Source of the DNA: CAYYKK01 sp964467935
GTDB lineage: Bacteria > Myxococcota_A > Polyangia > Polyangiales > Polyangiaceae
Direction of reading: 5' to 3'
Assembly: GCA_964467935.1 (NCBI GenBank)
Contig: CAYYKK010000006.1
Location: 1-64,000 of the forward strand
DNA length: 64,000 nucleotides
The notes under the pieces were generated by a model that made no database searches, was not told where the DNA came from, and worked only from the letters and a program-made list of their open reading frames with translations. The translations under genes were made by a program, and so were the position numbers. Position 1 is the first letter of the stretch, and each line of letters starts with the position of its first letter. Below are positions 43,759 to 50,937 of this stretch, one piece after another.

Positions 43759-43810
43759 GCCACGTCGAAACCGTCGTGGCGCGGTCGCACGAGAGGCCTA
43801 GGATGGACGC

Positions 43811-44236
43811 ATGCGCGCTCGGCGGATCGCGGGACTCCTCTCGACGGCGCTCGTCCTTTGGCCGACGAGCTGCACGAAGAGCCCGGCGGCGAACGCGGCC
43901 ATCGTGACCGCGGCGAACGTCGCCGCCGCCGTGGCGATGCGCGCGGCGACCGGATCTTGCTACGCCACGTGCGCGTACGGCACCGTGTGCGATCACCGGT
44001 CGGGCACGTGCGTGCCGGCGAGGCTCGAAGCGCCGCTTCCGGAGGAGGATCCCTGCGCCGAGGAGTGCGCCCTGCTCGCGGCCGACGCGCAGCCGGGCGA
44101 CCCGGACACGCCGCGCGGGAGCGGTCACTGCGACTGCCCGCCGCCACCCGACAAGAGCGATCCCGATCCGTGCGCAGGCATGTGCCTCGCGGGCGAGAAG
44201 TGCGTGATGAAGAACGGCGAGCTCGGCTGCGAATAG
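43811..44236 (+). CDS. Small Cys-rich lipoprotein, function unknown
   Basis: 141 residues. A signal peptide ends at PTSC. The mature protein has about 14 cysteines in pairs (CYATCAYGTVCDHRSGTC, CAEECALL, CDCPPPP, CAGMCLAGEKC), so it is probably a disulfide-rich surface protein. I recognise no family. TAGGAT lies 6 nt before the ATG, the leaderless pattern. Confidence 0.7.
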   Translation: MRARRIAGLLSTALVLWPTSCTKSPAANAAIVTAANVAAAVAMRAATGSCYATCAYGTVCDHRSGTCVPARLEAPLPEEDPCAEECALLAADAQPGDPDTPRGSGHCDCPPPPDKSDPDPCAGMCLAGEKCVMKNGELGCE

Positions 44237-44272
44237 CCCCGAGCCCACCGTCTCACGACGACGAGGCCCGCC

Positions 44273-45808
44273 TCACTTCGGGACGGGGAGCGCCGCGAAG
44301 CGCGCCGCGTCGCCGCGTCGAACCTTCGCCACCACCATCGCGCCGGGGGTCGCCTTCTCGAGCGCCTTCTGGAGCGCGTCCACGTCGGGCGTCGGCGTGC
44401 CGGCGACCTCGACGATCGTGTCGCCCGGGCGGATCTCCTTGAGGGGGCTCGTCCCGCTCATCGACTCGACGAGGACGCCACCGCCCTTCGCGTTGCCGAC
44501 CTGGATGCCGAGCTTGTTGCTGCTCTGCGGCTGCGCGGGCTTGGTCTTGCGGGTCGGCCCCGCGCCCGCGTCCGAGTCGTCCTCGAGCGTGTCGAGCGTC
44601 GCCGTCGCGTCGATCTTCTTCCCGTCGCGGAGGTACGAGACCTTGATGGCAGCGCCGGGCGCGTTCTTCGCGACGTTGCGCGGCAGCTCCTCGGCGTGGT
44701 GGATCTCGGTCCCGTTGATGCTGACGATCACGTCGCCCGGTTTGATGCCGGCGCGCGCCGCCGAGCCGCCTGGCTCGACCTGCGCGACGAGCGCGCCCGT
44801 CGGCGTCTTCAGCTTCAGCGCCTGCGCGAGATCGCTCGACATGGGTTGGAACACGAGCCCCAGCTTGCCGCGCACGACGTGCCCGTGGTCGCGCAGCTGC
44901 CCGAGGATGTCGCGTACGGCGTCGATCGGGATCGCGAAGCCGATCGTGTTCGCGCCGGGACGAATCGCGGTGTTGATGCCGACGACCTCGCCGCGCCAGT
45001 TGAAGAGCGGCCCACCGCTGTTGCCGGGGTTGATCGCGGCGTCGGTCTGGATGAAATCGTCGTAGGGCCCGGCTCCGATGCTGCGCGCCTTGGCGCTCAC
45101 GATGCCGAGCGTGACCGTGTGGCCGAGCCCGAACGGGTTGCCGACGGCGAGGACCGACTCGCCGACACGCAGCGTCTCGCTCGTGCCGAGGTGCACCGCG
45201 GGAAGATCGTGCGCGTCGCGGAGCCGGAGCAGCGCGATGTCGAGCTTGGGATCGCGCCCGACGACGTCCGCGGGGAACTCGCGGTCGTCGGAGAGCTTGA
45301 CGCTGACCTCGTCCGCGTCGTGGACGACGTGCTCGTTCGTGACGACGTAGCCGTTCGCGTCGATGATGAACCCGGTGCCCGCGCCTTGGCGCTCGCCTTG
45401 GGGCGGTGCTCCGTCGGGGCCCATGAAGAACTCGAACGGGTAGCCCATCGTCGGCGCGCTGACGCGCTGGACCGTGGTGATGTTCACGACCGTCGGCTTC
45501 ACCTTCTCGGCGAGGTCGGCGACGTCGAACGTCGCCGGCACCGGCGCCGGCGGCAGTGGTTGGCTCACCTTGAGCGGTGGCAGCGCCTGCCGCTCGACGG
45601 ATCCGTCGTTGAGCGACTTGGCCTCGACGCCGGCGGTGACCTGCGTCGCCTTGTTGCTGCAGCCGGCGATCGTGATCGCGAGCCCGAGCGCCGTGAGGAG
45701 CCCGAGGCCGGGACCGCGCGCGCGGCGCAGGAGGATTCGAGAGCTGGAGGAGCTCCGCGGGGCGAGCGGCGCCTCGGGAGAGCGGGGGAGATCGATCGTT
45801 CTCAGCAT
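44273..45808 (-). CDS. degP: HtrA/DegP-type periplasmic serine protease
   Basis: 511 residues. A membrane-anchor or lipoprotein signal (LLTALGLAITIAGC) is followed by a trypsin-like domain with the triad His (TNEHVVHDA), Asp (PKLDIALLRL) and Ser (INPGNSGGPL). Two PDZ domains follow (PGGSAARAGIKPGDVIVSING and SPLKEIRPGDTIVEVAG). It acts in envelope protein quality control. The LA-loop contains FEFFMGPDGAPPQGERQ, as in DegQ/DegP. ATG 45808 is chosen, with GAGG 5 nt upstream; an in-frame extension to 45994 has no signal peptide. Confidence 0.93.
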   Translation of the reverse strand: MLRTIDLPRSPEAPLAPRSSSSSRILLRRARGPGLGLLTALGLAITIAGCSNKATQVTAGVEAKSLNDGSVERQALPPLKVSQPLPPAPVPATFDVADLAEKVKPTVVNITTVQRVSAPTMGYPFEFFMGPDGAPPQGERQGAGTGFIIDANGYVVTNEHVVHDADEVSVKLSDDREFPADVVGRDPKLDIALLRLRDAHDLPAVHLGTSETLRVGESVLAVGNPFGLGHTVTLGIVSAKARSIGAGPYDDFIQTDAAINPGNSGGPLFNWRGEVVGINTAIRPGANTIGFAIPIDAVRDILGQLRDHGHVVRGKLGLVFQPMSSDLAQALKLKTPTGALVAQVEPGGSAARAGIKPGDVIVSINGTEIHHAEELPRNVAKNAPGAAIKVSYLRDGKKIDATATLDTLEDDSDAGAGPTRKTKPAQPQSSNKLGIQVGNAKGGGVLVESMSGTSPLKEIRPGDTIVEVAGTPTPDVDALQKALEKATPGAMVVAKVRRGDAARFAALPVPK

Positions 45809-45879
45809 GCTTGCCTCATCCAGTCGAGTCGAACCACCATGGTACAGCCCTGATTCCCAGGTGCACGCGTGGGGCGCGG

Positions 45880-45908
45880 TTGCGACCGACAAAGTTGGGG
45901 AGTAGCGT
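45880..45908 (+). promoter_or_regulatory. Promoter of proC
   Basis: -35 TTGCGA (45880-45885), 17-nt spacer, -10 TAGCGT (45903-45908). The ATG at 45918 is 9 nt downstream. Confidence 0.45.
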
Positions 45909-45917
45909 CCGCGCCCC

Positions 45918-46778
45918 ATGGGTGACTCCTCGACTCTGAGTGGCCGGCGGATCGGATTCTTGGGTGCGGGCGCGATGGCCTCGGCGCTCATCAACGGCCT
46001 GCTTCACTCGAAGAGCGTCGAGCCCTCGCAGATCCGCGCGAGCGACGTGAAGGCCGCGCGCCTCGCGGAGCTCGCCAAGACCTACGGCATCGAGACGACG
46101 ACGGACAACGCCGCGCTCGTGCGCTGGTCGAACCTCTTGGTCGTCGCGGTGAAGCCCCAGATCGTGGATCGCGTGCTGCCGGTCATCGCCGACCACCTCA
46201 CGGAGGGCACGCTCGTCGTGTCCATCGCCGCCGGCGTCCCCATCGAGGTGTTCGAGGCGACGCTCGGCCCGGGGGCACGCGTCGTTCGTTCGATGCCGAA
46301 CACGGCGGCGATCGCGCTCGCCGGCGCGACGGCGATCTCTGCGGGAAGTCACGCGAGCGAGGCCGACATGGCCGTCGCCCAAGCGCTCTTCGAGGCGGTC
46401 GGCCGCTGCGCCGTGCTCGACGAGTCGCTGCTCGACGCGGTGACCGGGCTCTCGGGAAGCGGGCCCGCTTACATCATGCTGATGATCGAGGCGCTGGCCG
46501 ACGGCGGCGTGAAGGTCGGGCTCGGGCGCGACACGGCCCTCTTGCTCGCCGCGCAGACCGTGTACGGCGCAGCGAAGCTGCAGCTCGAGACGGGCGAGCA
46601 TCCCGGGCGCCTGAAGGACATGGTGACGAGCCCCGGCGGAACGGCGATCGCGGGGTTGCACACGCTCGAGTCCGGCGGGCTTCGGCGTACGCTCATCGAC
46701 GCGGTCGAGTCGGCAGCACGCAGGAGCGCGGAGCTCGGCGCGGAGATGGCGCGGCGACGCCGTGAGGGCCGAGGATGA
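45918..46778 (+). CDS. proC: Pyrroline-5-carboxylate reductase
   Basis: 286 residues. The NAD(P)-binding loop is IGFLGAGAMASAL. Family motifs are VAVKPQ, RSMPNTAA, LSGSGPAYI and the P5CR signature MVTSPGGTAIAGLHTLE. It performs the last step of proline synthesis, reducing P5C with NAD(P)H. The full-length family fold is present. It is monocistronic, with a close-set promoter and no room for a Shine-Dalgarno leader. No other proline gene is near. Confidence 0.95.
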   Translation: MGDSSTLSGRRIGFLGAGAMASALINGLLHSKSVEPSQIRASDVKAARLAELAKTYGIETTTDNAALVRWSNLLVVAVKPQIVDRVLPVIADHLTEGTLVVSIAAGVPIEVFEATLGPGARVVRSMPNTAAIALAGATAISAGSHASEADMAVAQALFEAVGRCAVLDESLLDAVTGLSGSGPAYIMLMIEALADGGVKVGLGRDTALLLAAQTVYGAAKLQLETGEHPGRLKDMVTSPGGTAIAGLHTLESGGLRRTLIDAVESAARRSAELGAEMARRRREGRG

Positions 46779-46833
46779 GCGCCCACGGGCGATCCTTCTC
46801 GGGCCGTTGAGCGCAGCGGTCAGGTCTGAGACG

Positions 46834-47418
46834 ATGACCGCGATGACCCGAGCCCTCGTCCTCTCGATCGCGCTGCTCTCCGTCACGGGGCTCTCGCTCT
46901 CCTGCAAGGCGAACCTCGAGACCAACTGCGTGGACGGGACGTGCGGTCCCTCGCCGAACGGAGAGTGCGCGTACCCGGACACCGGCGGCTTGCCCTGCGA
47001 CGTCTACTCGGTCCTCGCCGAGAACTGCCAAGGCTGCCACGCCAGCGTCCCGACGATGGGGGCACCGTTCTCGCTCACGTCCTACGCGGACACGCAGGCG
47101 CCCGTCCCGGGCCTGACCGAGCCCATCTGGCAAGAGATGCGCAAGCAGATCCAGCCCGGGGCGTCGCCGGGCATGCCATTCGGCAAGAACCCGCCCGGGC
47201 TCGCTCGAGCCGATCGCGACGTGCTCGAAGCCTGGTTCACGACCTGCGACACCGGCACGTGCGCGCAAGGGCACGGCACGGGGACCGGATCGAGCTCGAG
47301 CGCGTCATCCTCGAGCGCGTCGTCCTCGAGCGCGTCGTCCTCGAGCGCGTCGTCCTCCAGCGCGTCGTCCTCCAGCGCGTCGTCCTCCAGCGCGAGCTCG
47401 ACGGGCACGGGCATGTGA
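46834..47418 (+). CDS. Cytochrome-c-motif lipoprotein with Ser/Ala repeat tail
   Basis: 194 residues. A signal region ends in LSVTGLSLSC. It is followed by Cys-rich spacing and a single heme motif CQGCH in AENCQGCHASVP, plus MGAPFSLTSY. The overall arrangement resembles the c-type cytochrome-like lipoproteins annotated next to PQQ or oxidase domains. The C-terminal ~40 residues are seven SSSSA-type units from a 15-bp repeat, probably a flexible tail. ATG 46834 starts with the signal peptide. It lies between proC and rnpB. Confidence 0.72.
   Translation: MTAMTRALVLSIALLSVTGLSLSCKANLETNCVDGTCGPSPNGECAYPDTGGLPCDVYSVLAENCQGCHASVPTMGAPFSLTSYADTQAPVPGLTEPIWQEMRKQIQPGASPGMPFGKNPPGLARADRDVLEAWFTTCDTGTCAQGHGTGTGSSSSASSSSASSSSASSSSASSSSASSSSASSSSASSTGTGM
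47293..47397 (+). repeat. Seven tandem 15-bp repeats coding for SSSSA units
   Basis: Unit TCCTCGAGCGCGTCG with C/G variation at one position and slightly divergent first and last copies. The units are in frame, so copy-number change would alter tail length without frameshift. Confidence 0.9.
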
Positions 47419-47463
47419 GGGCGTCGCGCGACGTCGGAAATCGGCGCGCCGCTCGTCCTCACC

Positions 47464-47492
47464 TTGCGCGCCGCCTCCGTTGTGCGTAGGTG
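47464..47492 (+). promoter_or_regulatory. Promoter of rnpB
   Basis: -35 TTGCGC (47464-47469), 17-nt spacer, -10 TAGGTG (47487-47492). The first base of helix P1 is 47499, 7 nt after the -10, which calibrates the start site for similar promoters here. Confidence 0.5.
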
Positions 47493-47498
47493 TCTCGC

Positions 47499-47923
47499 GT
47501 CGCAGGAGAGCAGACGATCGCCGGCGAAGCGTGCGTCCCACGGGGCGCGCCCGTCGCGGGAGGAAAGTCCGAGCTCCACAGAGCAAGGTGCCGGGTAACG
47601 CCCGGTGAGGGTGACCTCGAGGAAAGTGCCACAGAAAAGAGACCGCCGACCCGCCGGGCAACCGCGCTGGTCGGTCAGGGTGAAACGGCGGAGTAAGAGC
47701 CCACCGCACGCTCGGCAACGAGCGTGGCATGGCAAACCCCACCTGGAGCAAGGTCACATAGGGGAGCGATCGTCGGCCCTCGGGCAGACGGGAAGAGCGG
47801 CTCGCTCGAGCTCCCGGGTAGACTGCTGGAGGCGCGCGGCGACGCGCGTCCTAGAGGAATGATCGTCACGGCGGGAGGGGCGACCCGATCGCCGACAGAA
47901 CTCGGCTTACGCGAGCCTGCGAC
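47499..47923 (+). ncRNA. rnpB: RNase P RNA (bacterial class A)
   Basis: About 425 nt. Terminal helix P1 is GTCGCAGG (47499-47506) paired with CCTGCGAC (47916-47923). Conserved regions are GAGGAAAGTCC near 47560, the ACAGAAA element near 47630, GGGTGAAAC and GAGTAAGAGCCCACCG near 47680-47705, GGCAAACCCCACCTGGAGCAAG near 47730-47752 (split by position here), and the 3' ACAGAACTCGGCTTAC near 47895. Together these make the catalytic core of RNase P, which matures tRNA 5' ends. No rnpA is adjacent. Confidence 0.97.
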
Positions 47924-47980
47924 CACCGAGCCTCGCTCTCCGGAGCGGGGCTCGATGCTTTTCGGCGCTCCGCGGAGCGA

Positions 47981-48892
47981 TCAGGGCCGACGACGATCTT
48001 GATACAACAGCATCTCGATACTTCCTGCATCTCTCAACCAGGGCTGATCGTGTGGGCCGGGCAGGACGCGCAGCTCGTGCCGAATCTTCTTCGCCTCGAG
48101 CTCCTTCGCGAGCGCTCGATGCCCGGCGAGGAAGGGGTCCTCCTCGCTGGTGAGCAGGTGCACGTCGCGAGGCCCGGCCGCGTCGATCGCCTTCGTCAAC
48201 GCGGCCGCGTGGCGAGGCGCGCTCCACGCCGACACGGCGCCTTGGACGAGGCCGACCCCGCCGAACACCTCCGGTCGCCGAGCGAAGACCTCGAGCGCCA
48301 CGGCGCCCCCCATGGAACAACCGACGATCGTCGTCGCGGACGTCGAGGACGCGGCGCCTGCCTCGCGGCGCGCGCGCGGGACGACGGTGTCTGCGATCCA
48401 CGCGGCGTACGAAGCGAGCGCCCTCGCGGGATCGTTCATCCGCTTCGTGTTCGGGGTGAAGGGGCAGGCGACGACGAGACCGCGGAACGGAGCCTGCGCG
48501 AGCGCTGCGTTCACCTCGGCGAGGCGCGCGTCCGTGAAGTCGCCGCGTCGGCCGACGGGTCGGACGGGCGGGTGGAGCAGCCGCTCGTACGCCGCGCGTA
48601 GCCCGTAGAGGTCGAGCCATGCGTGCACGCCGAGCTTCTCGTCGTGCGTCTCGCCGAGCCCGTGCAGCGCGACGACGAGGGGGAGCGCGGCGCCAGGCGC
48701 GGCGTGCTTCGGCGCGAGCAAGGTGAAACGGCGACCGAGCGCTCGATCGCCGTCGACCAAGAGATCGAGCACGTCGAAGTCGTTCGACGATCGATCGATC
48801 GCCTCCGAGCCGTCCTCCGCCTCGGCGCGGCCCGCGAGGCCCCATGCCGAGAGCGCGCCGAGCGACGCGAGCGCCTGTCGCCGGGTGGTCAC
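47981..48892 (-). CDS. Secreted alpha/beta-hydrolase (esterase/feruloyl esterase-like)
   Basis: 303 residues. A Tat-like signal (MTTRRQALASLGALSAWGLA) precedes an alpha/beta-hydrolase fold with the oxyanion segment VVALHGLGETHD and the nucleophile elbow VGCSMGGAVA. The C-terminal His is probably in LPGPHDQPW. It is similar in outline to PHB-depolymerase/feruloyl-esterase-like enzymes; the substrate is not known. It ends 57 nt from the 3' end of rnpB on the opposite strand. Confidence 0.8.
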   Translation of the reverse strand: MTTRRQALASLGALSAWGLAGRAEAEDGSEAIDRSSNDFDVLDLLVDGDRALGRRFTLLAPKHAAPGAALPLVVALHGLGETHDEKLGVHAWLDLYGLRAAYERLLHPPVRPVGRRGDFTDARLAEVNAALAQAPFRGLVVACPFTPNTKRMNDPARALASYAAWIADTVVPRARREAGAASSTSATTIVGCSMGGAVALEVFARRPEVFGGVGLVQGAVSAWSAPRHAAALTKAIDAAGPRDVHLLTSEEDPFLAGHRALAKELEAKKIRHELRVLPGPHDQPWLRDAGSIEMLLYQDRRRP

Positions 48893-48970
48893 CGTCTCAT
48901 TCTGCCACCCGACGCTCCGATCAGAAACCCGCGGAGCGGTTCAGGCACAGCGCCTCAGAGGCACAGGGCT

Positions 48971-49294
48971 TCAGGCCGAGAACGACGAGCCGCAGCCGCA
49001 GGTGCTCTTCACGTTCGGGTTCTGGAACTTGAAGCCCGAGCCGTGGAGTCCCTCGACGTAGTCGATCTCGGTGCCGTCGAGGTACTGGTAGGAGAGCGGA
49101 TCGACGTAGAGCTTCACGCCCCGGTCCTCGAACTCCTCGTCCATCTCGGTCGGCTTGTCCTCGAAATAGAGGTCGTACGAGAAGCCCTCGCAGCCTCCGC
49201 CGATGACGCGGAGCCGAAGACCCTGCCCGAGCAGATCCTCGTCCTTCGCGATCTCGTGAACCTTCGTGGCGGCTTTCTCAGTGATGGTGATCAT
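48971..49294 (-). CDS. erpA: HesB/IscA/ErpA-type iron-sulfur carrier
   Basis: 107 residues, the complete A-type carrier. The three cluster cysteines are Cys35 (GGGCEGF), Cys99 and Cys101 (STCGCGSSF). It inserts [4Fe-4S] or [2Fe-2S] clusters into apoproteins. Whether it is IscA or ErpA cannot be decided; the gene is isolated from other isc/suf genes, which favours ErpA. GAGGA lies 6 nt before the ATG. A perfect inverted repeat overlaps its -10 region. Confidence 0.9.
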   Translation of the reverse strand: MITITEKAATKVHEIAKDEDLLGQGLRLRVIGGGCEGFSYDLYFEDKPTEMDEEFEDRGVKLYVDPLSYQYLDGTEIDYVEGLHGSGFKFQNPNVKSTCGCGSSFSA

Positions 49295-49305
49295 CGTGGT
49301 TCCTC

Positions 49306-49326
49306 GTTACGCAACGGAAGCGTAAC
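49306..49326. promoter_or_regulatory. Perfect inverted repeat at the A-type carrier promoter
   Basis: GTTACGC-N7-GCGTAAC (49306-49312/49320-49326). One half overlaps the -10 on the minus strand and the other covers the start of the transcript. It is an operator candidate, or a stem in the mRNA leader. Confidence 0.5.
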
Positions 49327-49353
49327 TATAGCGCAGACCGCGCGATTTCGCCA
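49325..49353 (-). promoter_or_regulatory. Promoter of the A-type carrier gene
   Basis: Minus strand: -10 TATAGT (49330-49325), the best -10 in the window, with -35 TGGCGA (49353-49348) at 17-nt spacing. The leader is about 20-25 nt and has a Shine-Dalgarno. Confidence 0.5.
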
Positions 49354-49457
49354 GGCGTCCGTCGCGGGCCGTGCGCGCTCATCCGGATCGAAGCACGCTC
49401 GAAGATGCGACCGCGCGTGGGCCCCGGCAAGGCCCGCGCGGCACGATGTCGGCACAC

Positions 49458-50858
49458 TCAGGGCGTCGGCGCGCTCTGGAGGTTCTGCGGGTTGGCGGGG
49501 GAGATGAGCGAGAAGTCCGCGGTGTTGTCGTTCGTGTCGGTGGCGTTGCCCGCTGCCCCCCCCGGCTTGCGCTCCTCGGATCGATCGAGCGTGCTCGAGG
49601 TGCACCCCGTCATGTTGATGGGCGTTCCTTCGCACTGGTAGGTCGCGTCGAAGGTGCCGGTGCCGCAGTAGATGCAGAGCGCATCGAGGACCGTCGTCTT
49701 GTCCTTCAGGACGACCGCGGCCTTGTCGGCGACGAGCCCCGTGCCCGCTGCGAGCTTGAAGTCGGCCGCGGCCGCGCCGGCGTAGCCGCCGCCCGCCATG
49801 AGATAGTGCCCGTGCGACGGGAGGTTGATCGGAAACGTCACCGTGGCGTCGGGCCACTTGTCGTTGAAGGAGGCGCCGCCGAGCGTCTTCGACGCGAGCG
49901 TGATGTCGGAGGTGAGCACGGCGCGGCCGGGGGCCGCGTTGTAGATCTCGACGAAGTCGTCGGTGCCGCCGTTGGGGCCGTGGAAGCGCGCCTCGCTGAT
50001 GAGCAGCTGGTACTCGCTGCACGTCGTGCCGCCGCACGCGCCGGACACGCAATCGTTCGCCGTCGCGCAGCCTTGGCCGACGTTGCAAGGTCCGCAGCTG
50101 CCGCCGCAGTCGACGTCCGACTCGTCTTGGTTCATCACGCCGTCGCTGCACGACGGCTGGCACGTGACGGCGCACGATCCCGACACGCAGTCGGCCGCGC
50201 CGTTGCACTTCTTGCCGTTGATGCACTTGCTGCACGAGCCGCCGCAGTCGACGTCGCTCTCGTTGCCGTTCAAGGCCATGTCCATGCAGGAGGTCGGCGC
50301 GCACGTGTTTTGGTTCGTACAGACGCCGCTCGAGCAGTCGGTGCCGGTGACGCACGCGACGCACTGCCCCGCCTTGCACTTCTTGCCGCCCATCTGCGTG
50401 CAGGCGAAGCCATCGGCCTGGTTCGTGAACGACGGCTTGTCTCCGTTGCACGCGTCGATGGTGCACTGGTTGTTGTCGTTCGGGACGTCGGTCGGATCGG
50501 CGGCGGTCGTCGTGTCGCCGGAGCCGTCGCAGACGGGCTTCTTGCAGTCGCCCTTCGTCGGATCGGGCGTGACCGGCGTGCCCATCATCTTCGCGTCGAC
50601 GCCGCACATGCCGTCCTGGCAAGTCCGCGTGCCGCACGCGGTGTCCTGTCCGGGGCAATCACCGGGCATCATGCACACGCCCGGACCGCCACCGGCCCCG
50701 GTCACGGTCGAGCCGGAGGACGTCGACGAACCGCCGCCGCCGGCGCCGCCGGTCGACCCGAGCAAGCTCGGGCCGTACACCGAGCAACCCGACGCGAGGG
50801 CGAGGGCCGAGAGCGCGAGGAGCGCGGGCAAAGAGAGCACGAAGCCCGAAAAGCGCAT
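49458..50858 (-). CDS. Cys-rich lipoprotein with lamin-tail (LTD) domain
   Basis: 466 residues. A signal peptide ends in LALASGC, followed by a Gly/Ser/Thr linker. About 250 Cys-rich residues follow with three copies of the myxobacterial unit G-x-E-S-D-V-D-C-G-G-S-C or similar (NESDVDCGGSCSKC, DESDVDCGGSCGPC). The C-terminal region LLISEARFHGP...DDFVEIYNAAPG is an LTD-type beta sandwich. It is probably a surface adhesion or matrix protein. ATG 50858 lies 6 nt after a -10 (TATACG) and starts with the signal peptide. Confidence 0.82.
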   Translation of the reverse strand: MRFSGFVLSLPALLALSALALASGCSVYGPSLLGSTGGAGGGGSSTSSGSTVTGAGGGPGVCMMPGDCPGQDTACGTRTCQDGMCGVDAKMMGTPVTPDPTKGDCKKPVCDGSGDTTTAADPTDVPNDNNQCTIDACNGDKPSFTNQADGFACTQMGGKKCKAGQCVACVTGTDCSSGVCTNQNTCAPTSCMDMALNGNESDVDCGGSCSKCINGKKCNGAADCVSGSCAVTCQPSCSDGVMNQDESDVDCGGSCGPCNVGQGCATANDCVSGACGGTTCSEYQLLISEARFHGPNGGTDDFVEIYNAAPGRAVLTSDITLASKTLGGASFNDKWPDATVTFPINLPSHGHYLMAGGGYAGAAAADFKLAAGTGLVADKAAVVLKDKTTVLDALCIYCGTGTFDATYQCEGTPINMTGCTSSTLDRSEERKPGGAAGNATDTNDNTADFSLISPANPQNLQSAPTP

Positions 50859-50864
50859 CTTTCG

Positions 50865-50893
50865 CGTATAGCCGACGGACCGTCTCGCCTCAA
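50865..50893 (-). promoter_or_regulatory. Leaderless-type promoter of the LTD lipoprotein gene
   Basis: Minus strand: -35 TTGAGG (50893-50888), 17-nt spacer, -10 TATACG (50870-50865). The ATG follows after 6 nt (50858). Confidence 0.55.
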
Positions 50894-50937
50894 GGACGGG
50901 CGGTCCCGGGAGGGTCGGCTTCGGATAAGCTCGGGCG

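Noticed and set aside
47293..47397. Possible CRISPR-like repeat
   Set aside because: The 15-bp units are contiguous, in frame and without spacers. It is a coding tandem repeat.
49306..49326. Riboswitch or attenuator before the A-type carrier gene
   Set aside because: The repeat is only one short stem that overlaps the -10. An operator explains it better than a leader RNA.
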